Assembly: GCA_959599615.1 (NCBI GenBank)
Contig: CAUGKA010000099.1
Span: forward strand, 1 to 7,288
Direction: 5' to 3'
DNA length: 7,288 nt
Origin: an uncultured Collinsella sp.
GTDB lineage: Bacteria > Actinomycetota > Coriobacteriia > Coriobacteriales > Coriobacteriaceae
Part shown: one piece after another, positions 6,135-7,288 of the stretch
Position numbering within the stretch: the stretch's first letter is position 1
Layout of the letters: the number at the start of each line of letters is the position of its first letter
Notes under the pieces: model-generated
The model's input: only the letters and a program-made list of their open reading frames with translations
Told to the model about the DNA's origin: nothing
Database searches by the model: none
Position numbers and translations under genes: made by a program

Positions 6135-6197
6135 ATGACCTGCGAAAACAACCTCCTGTGGCACCATGTGGCCACGGGCGCGAAAACGGGAGATTGA
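6135..6197 (+). CDS. Possible 20-codon leader ORF ahead of lysR
   Basis: An ATG at 6135 opens a 20-residue frame (starts MTCENNLLWHH) that ends with TGA at 6195-6197, one base before the lysR GTG. The tight junction would allow translational coupling, and the lysR ribosome site lies inside this frame. However, the ORF itself has only a poor ribosome site (TTGAG three bases before the ATG), and frames this short arise by chance. Described as a possibility only. Confidence 0.2.
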   Translation: MTCENNLLWHHVATGAKTGD

Positions 6198-6198
6198 C

Positions 6199-7077
6199 GT
6201 GTACGATCGACGACTTGAGGCCATATCGGCCGCTGCGGAGCTGGGAAGCTTCTCGCGTGCGGCGGCACAATTGCGCGTGTCGACTCCGGCGCTCGTCAAG
6301 CAGGTGTCGGGCTTCGAGGCCGAGTTCGGCATCACGCTGTTCGAACGCTCGCACTCGGGCGTCAAAGTGACGCCGGCCGGCGCACTGCTGGTGGACGACG
6401 CGCGCTCGATCATGCGGCAGTCCGAGGACGCGCTGCGCCGTGCCCGACGCGCGGCGGGCGATGGCGGTGCCGTGCGCCTGGGCGTGTCGATGATGTGCCC
6501 GGGGCGCCAAACGCTGTCGATGTGGTCGGGCATCCACGATCTGGAACCGTCGCTGCGATTTGAAATCGTGCCGGTAAGCGATCTCTACGACGAGCGCGAG
6601 ACCGTCATGCGTAGCTTGGGCCGCGAGGTCGATGTGGTGCAATCGAGTTTTTCTACCCCACGCTGGGGTGATGCCTGCCAAAAGCTCCGCATTGTCAACG
6701 TGCCGTTTTATATCGATCTGCGGCGCACGAGCCCGCTGGCGCGCAAGAATCGCATTACGGTTGCCGACTTGGAGGGTATGCGTCTGCGCGTACTGCGCCA
6801 CGGCAACGACGCCATGGACAGCCTGCGCATCGATCTTTTGGCCGATGGCGGCGTGGACGTGATCGACGTGGACAGTTTTGACTTTGCGCTCTTTAACGAG
6901 GCGGAGGAAAAGGGCGACGCGGTGCTCACTTGCGGGGCGTGGTCGGGCGTGCACCCGGCTTTTGTAGGCGTGCCGTTCCTATGTGGCCGCGAGGTGCCGG
7001 TCTTCTTGCACTACCCGCTCGAGCCCACCCTCCAAGTACAAAAATTCGTCAACGCCATGGCCCAACTCCTCAAGTAG
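6199..7077 (+). CDS. LysR-type transcriptional regulator
   Basis: Encodes a 292-residue DNA-binding regulator, typical of the family (about 290-310). The N-terminal winged helix-turn-helix covers about residues 5-62, with LEAISAAAELGSFSRAA, VSTPALVKQV as recognition helix, LFERS (47-51) and TPAG (58-61). A linker helix runs to about 88. The effector-binding periplasmic-binding-protein-like domain begins VRLGVS (92-97) and continues to the C terminus. I chose the GTG at 6199 because GGGAG lies six bases upstream and the protein then begins four residues before the conserved LEA. The ATG at 6166 in the same frame has no ribosome site and adds 11 basic residues not usual for the family. It is divergent from the SDR-MFS-Gfo operon across a 233-base region, so it probably controls that operon and itself in response to a small ligand. 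Ligand unknown. Confidence 0.92.
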   Translation: MYDRRLEAISAAAELGSFSRAAAQLRVSTPALVKQVSGFEAEFGITLFERSHSGVKVTPAGALLVDDARSIMRQSEDALRRARRAAGDGGAVRLGVSMMCPGRQTLSMWSGIHDLEPSLRFEIVPVSDLYDERETVMRSLGREVDVVQSSFSTPRWGDACQKLRIVNVPFYIDLRRTSPLARKNRITVADLEGMRLRVLRHGNDAMDSLRIDLLADGGVDVIDVDSFDFALFNEAEEKGDAVLTCGAWSGVHPAFVGVPFLCGREVPVFLHYPLEPTLQVQKFVNAMAQLLK

Positions 7078-7092
7078 CTCATTTGGCGCGGG

Positions 7093-7198
7093 TAGTCTTT
7101 TTGGGACGGGGCTTTTTTAGCTACCCAATCTGGTGCCGTCGAAGCATGACGCCGTATTTGGCACAGGGTAGCTAAAAAGCCCCGTCCCAAAAAGACTA
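7093..7198. repeat. 106-bp long inverted repeat downstream of lysR
   Basis: The left arm (7093-7126) and right arm (7166-7198) are reverse complements over 33 pairs with a single extra T in the left arm (six T against five). The arms run through the blocks AGTCTTTTTGGGACGGGGC and TAGCTACCC. The 39-base loop can fold further (GTGCC/GGCAC and CGTC/GACG). It starts 15 bases after the lysR stop. Because the stem is far longer than a normal terminator and is not followed by a T-run, it may be a dispersed intergenic repeat that has been co-opted as a bidirectional transcript end. Confidence 0.8.
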
Positions 7199-7233
7199 AC
7201 AAAACGAGGCCCTGGCCAAATGGCCAGGGCCTC
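7198..7233 (-). terminator. Rho-independent terminator, minus-strand gene from the right edge
   Basis: A perfect 12-bp stem (GAGGCCCTGGCC at 7206-7217 against 7222-7233) with an AAAT loop is followed on the minus strand by GTTTTGTT. This is a clear intrinsic terminator for leftward transcription and implies a convergent gene just beyond or at the right edge. On the plus strand the tail is ACAAACTTTTATT, so it may also stop lysR transcripts, less efficiently. Confidence 0.8.
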
Positions 7234-7288
7234 ACAAACTTTTATTCCGTTCTAAATGACGGGCTGATTGCGCGCAGGAGGGTGCCCC
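7234..7288 (-). other. Right-edge stretch, possible 3' end of a minus-strand gene
   Basis: The terminator at 7198-7233 points to a gene ending here on the minus strand. Two frames are open to the window edge: one stops at TAG (7252-7254), ending ARNQPVI; the other stops at TAA (7242-7244), ending ISPSFRTE. Either spacing to the terminator is plausible. The visible coding part is too short (11 to 14 codons) to identify a product or choose the frame. Confidence 0.3.

Noticed and set aside
6134..6170. AGGAGG on the minus strand as a ribosome site for a small minus-strand gene
   Set aside because: The next ATG is about 15 bases away, too far. The long frame behind it is the antisense of lysR.
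6166..6198. ATG at 6166 as the lysR start
   Set aside because: No ribosome site precedes it and it would add 11 residues before the conserved LysR start. The GTG at 6199 has GGGAG six bases upstream.
5980..6954. 324-codon open frame on the minus strand, antisense to lysR
   Set aside because: Its composition is rich in His, Arg, Ala and Gln with no domain, it overlaps the divergent control region, and the LysR frame has a clear helix-turn-helix and ribosome site.

Overview
The window reads as a piece of a GC-rich bacterial chromosome. Codon use, strong AAGGAG-type ribosome sites and the style of the LysR and OFA-type proteins suggest an actinobacterial gut anaerobe of the Coriobacteriia (Collinsella-like). 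That placement is inference from general familiarity, not a database match.

Layout. Bases 1-75 hold no recognisable gene. A full tex gene (RNA-binding S1/YqgF-domain protein) lies on the minus strand at 76-2223. A 410-base gap (2224-2633) follows. It holds a candidate tex promoter, a 161-bp imperfect inverted repeat (2305-2465) and a strong minus-strand terminator (2524-2560). Next is a three-gene minus-strand unit, transcribed from 5965 down to 2634: an SDR-family dehydrogenase, an OFA-type MFS carrier and a Gfo/Idh/MocA-family oxidoreductase. The gaps are 85 and 67 bases and each contains a hairpin. A divergent LysR-type regulator reads right from a GTG at 6199. The 233-base region between SDR and LysR carries facing promoter candidates and several dyads. 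Downstream of lysR are a 106-bp long inverted repeat (7093-7198) and a perfect 12-bp hairpin with a T-rich tail on the minus strand. That hairpin probably ends a gene entering from the right edge.

How the genes work together. The arrangement is a small inducible module: a regulator next to a divergently transcribed operon with one importer or exchanger and two NAD(P)-dependent oxidoreductases. No kinase, aldolase or dehydratase is present. A carrier plus paired redox enzymes would fit uptake of a polyol, sugar acid or hydroxy-acid, followed by oxidation and possibly re-reduction (epimerisation or redox isomerisation). The substrate cannot be read from the sequence. tex is a housekeeping neighbour with its own transcription unit.

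The most unusual content is non-coding. Two unrelated long inverted repeats flank the module. A short motif (CCCGTCCCAAAA(A)GACT) occurs beside the first and inside both arms of the second, so it may belong to a dispersed intergenic repeat family. I see no CRISPR array, tRNA, rRNA, transposase or phage gene.
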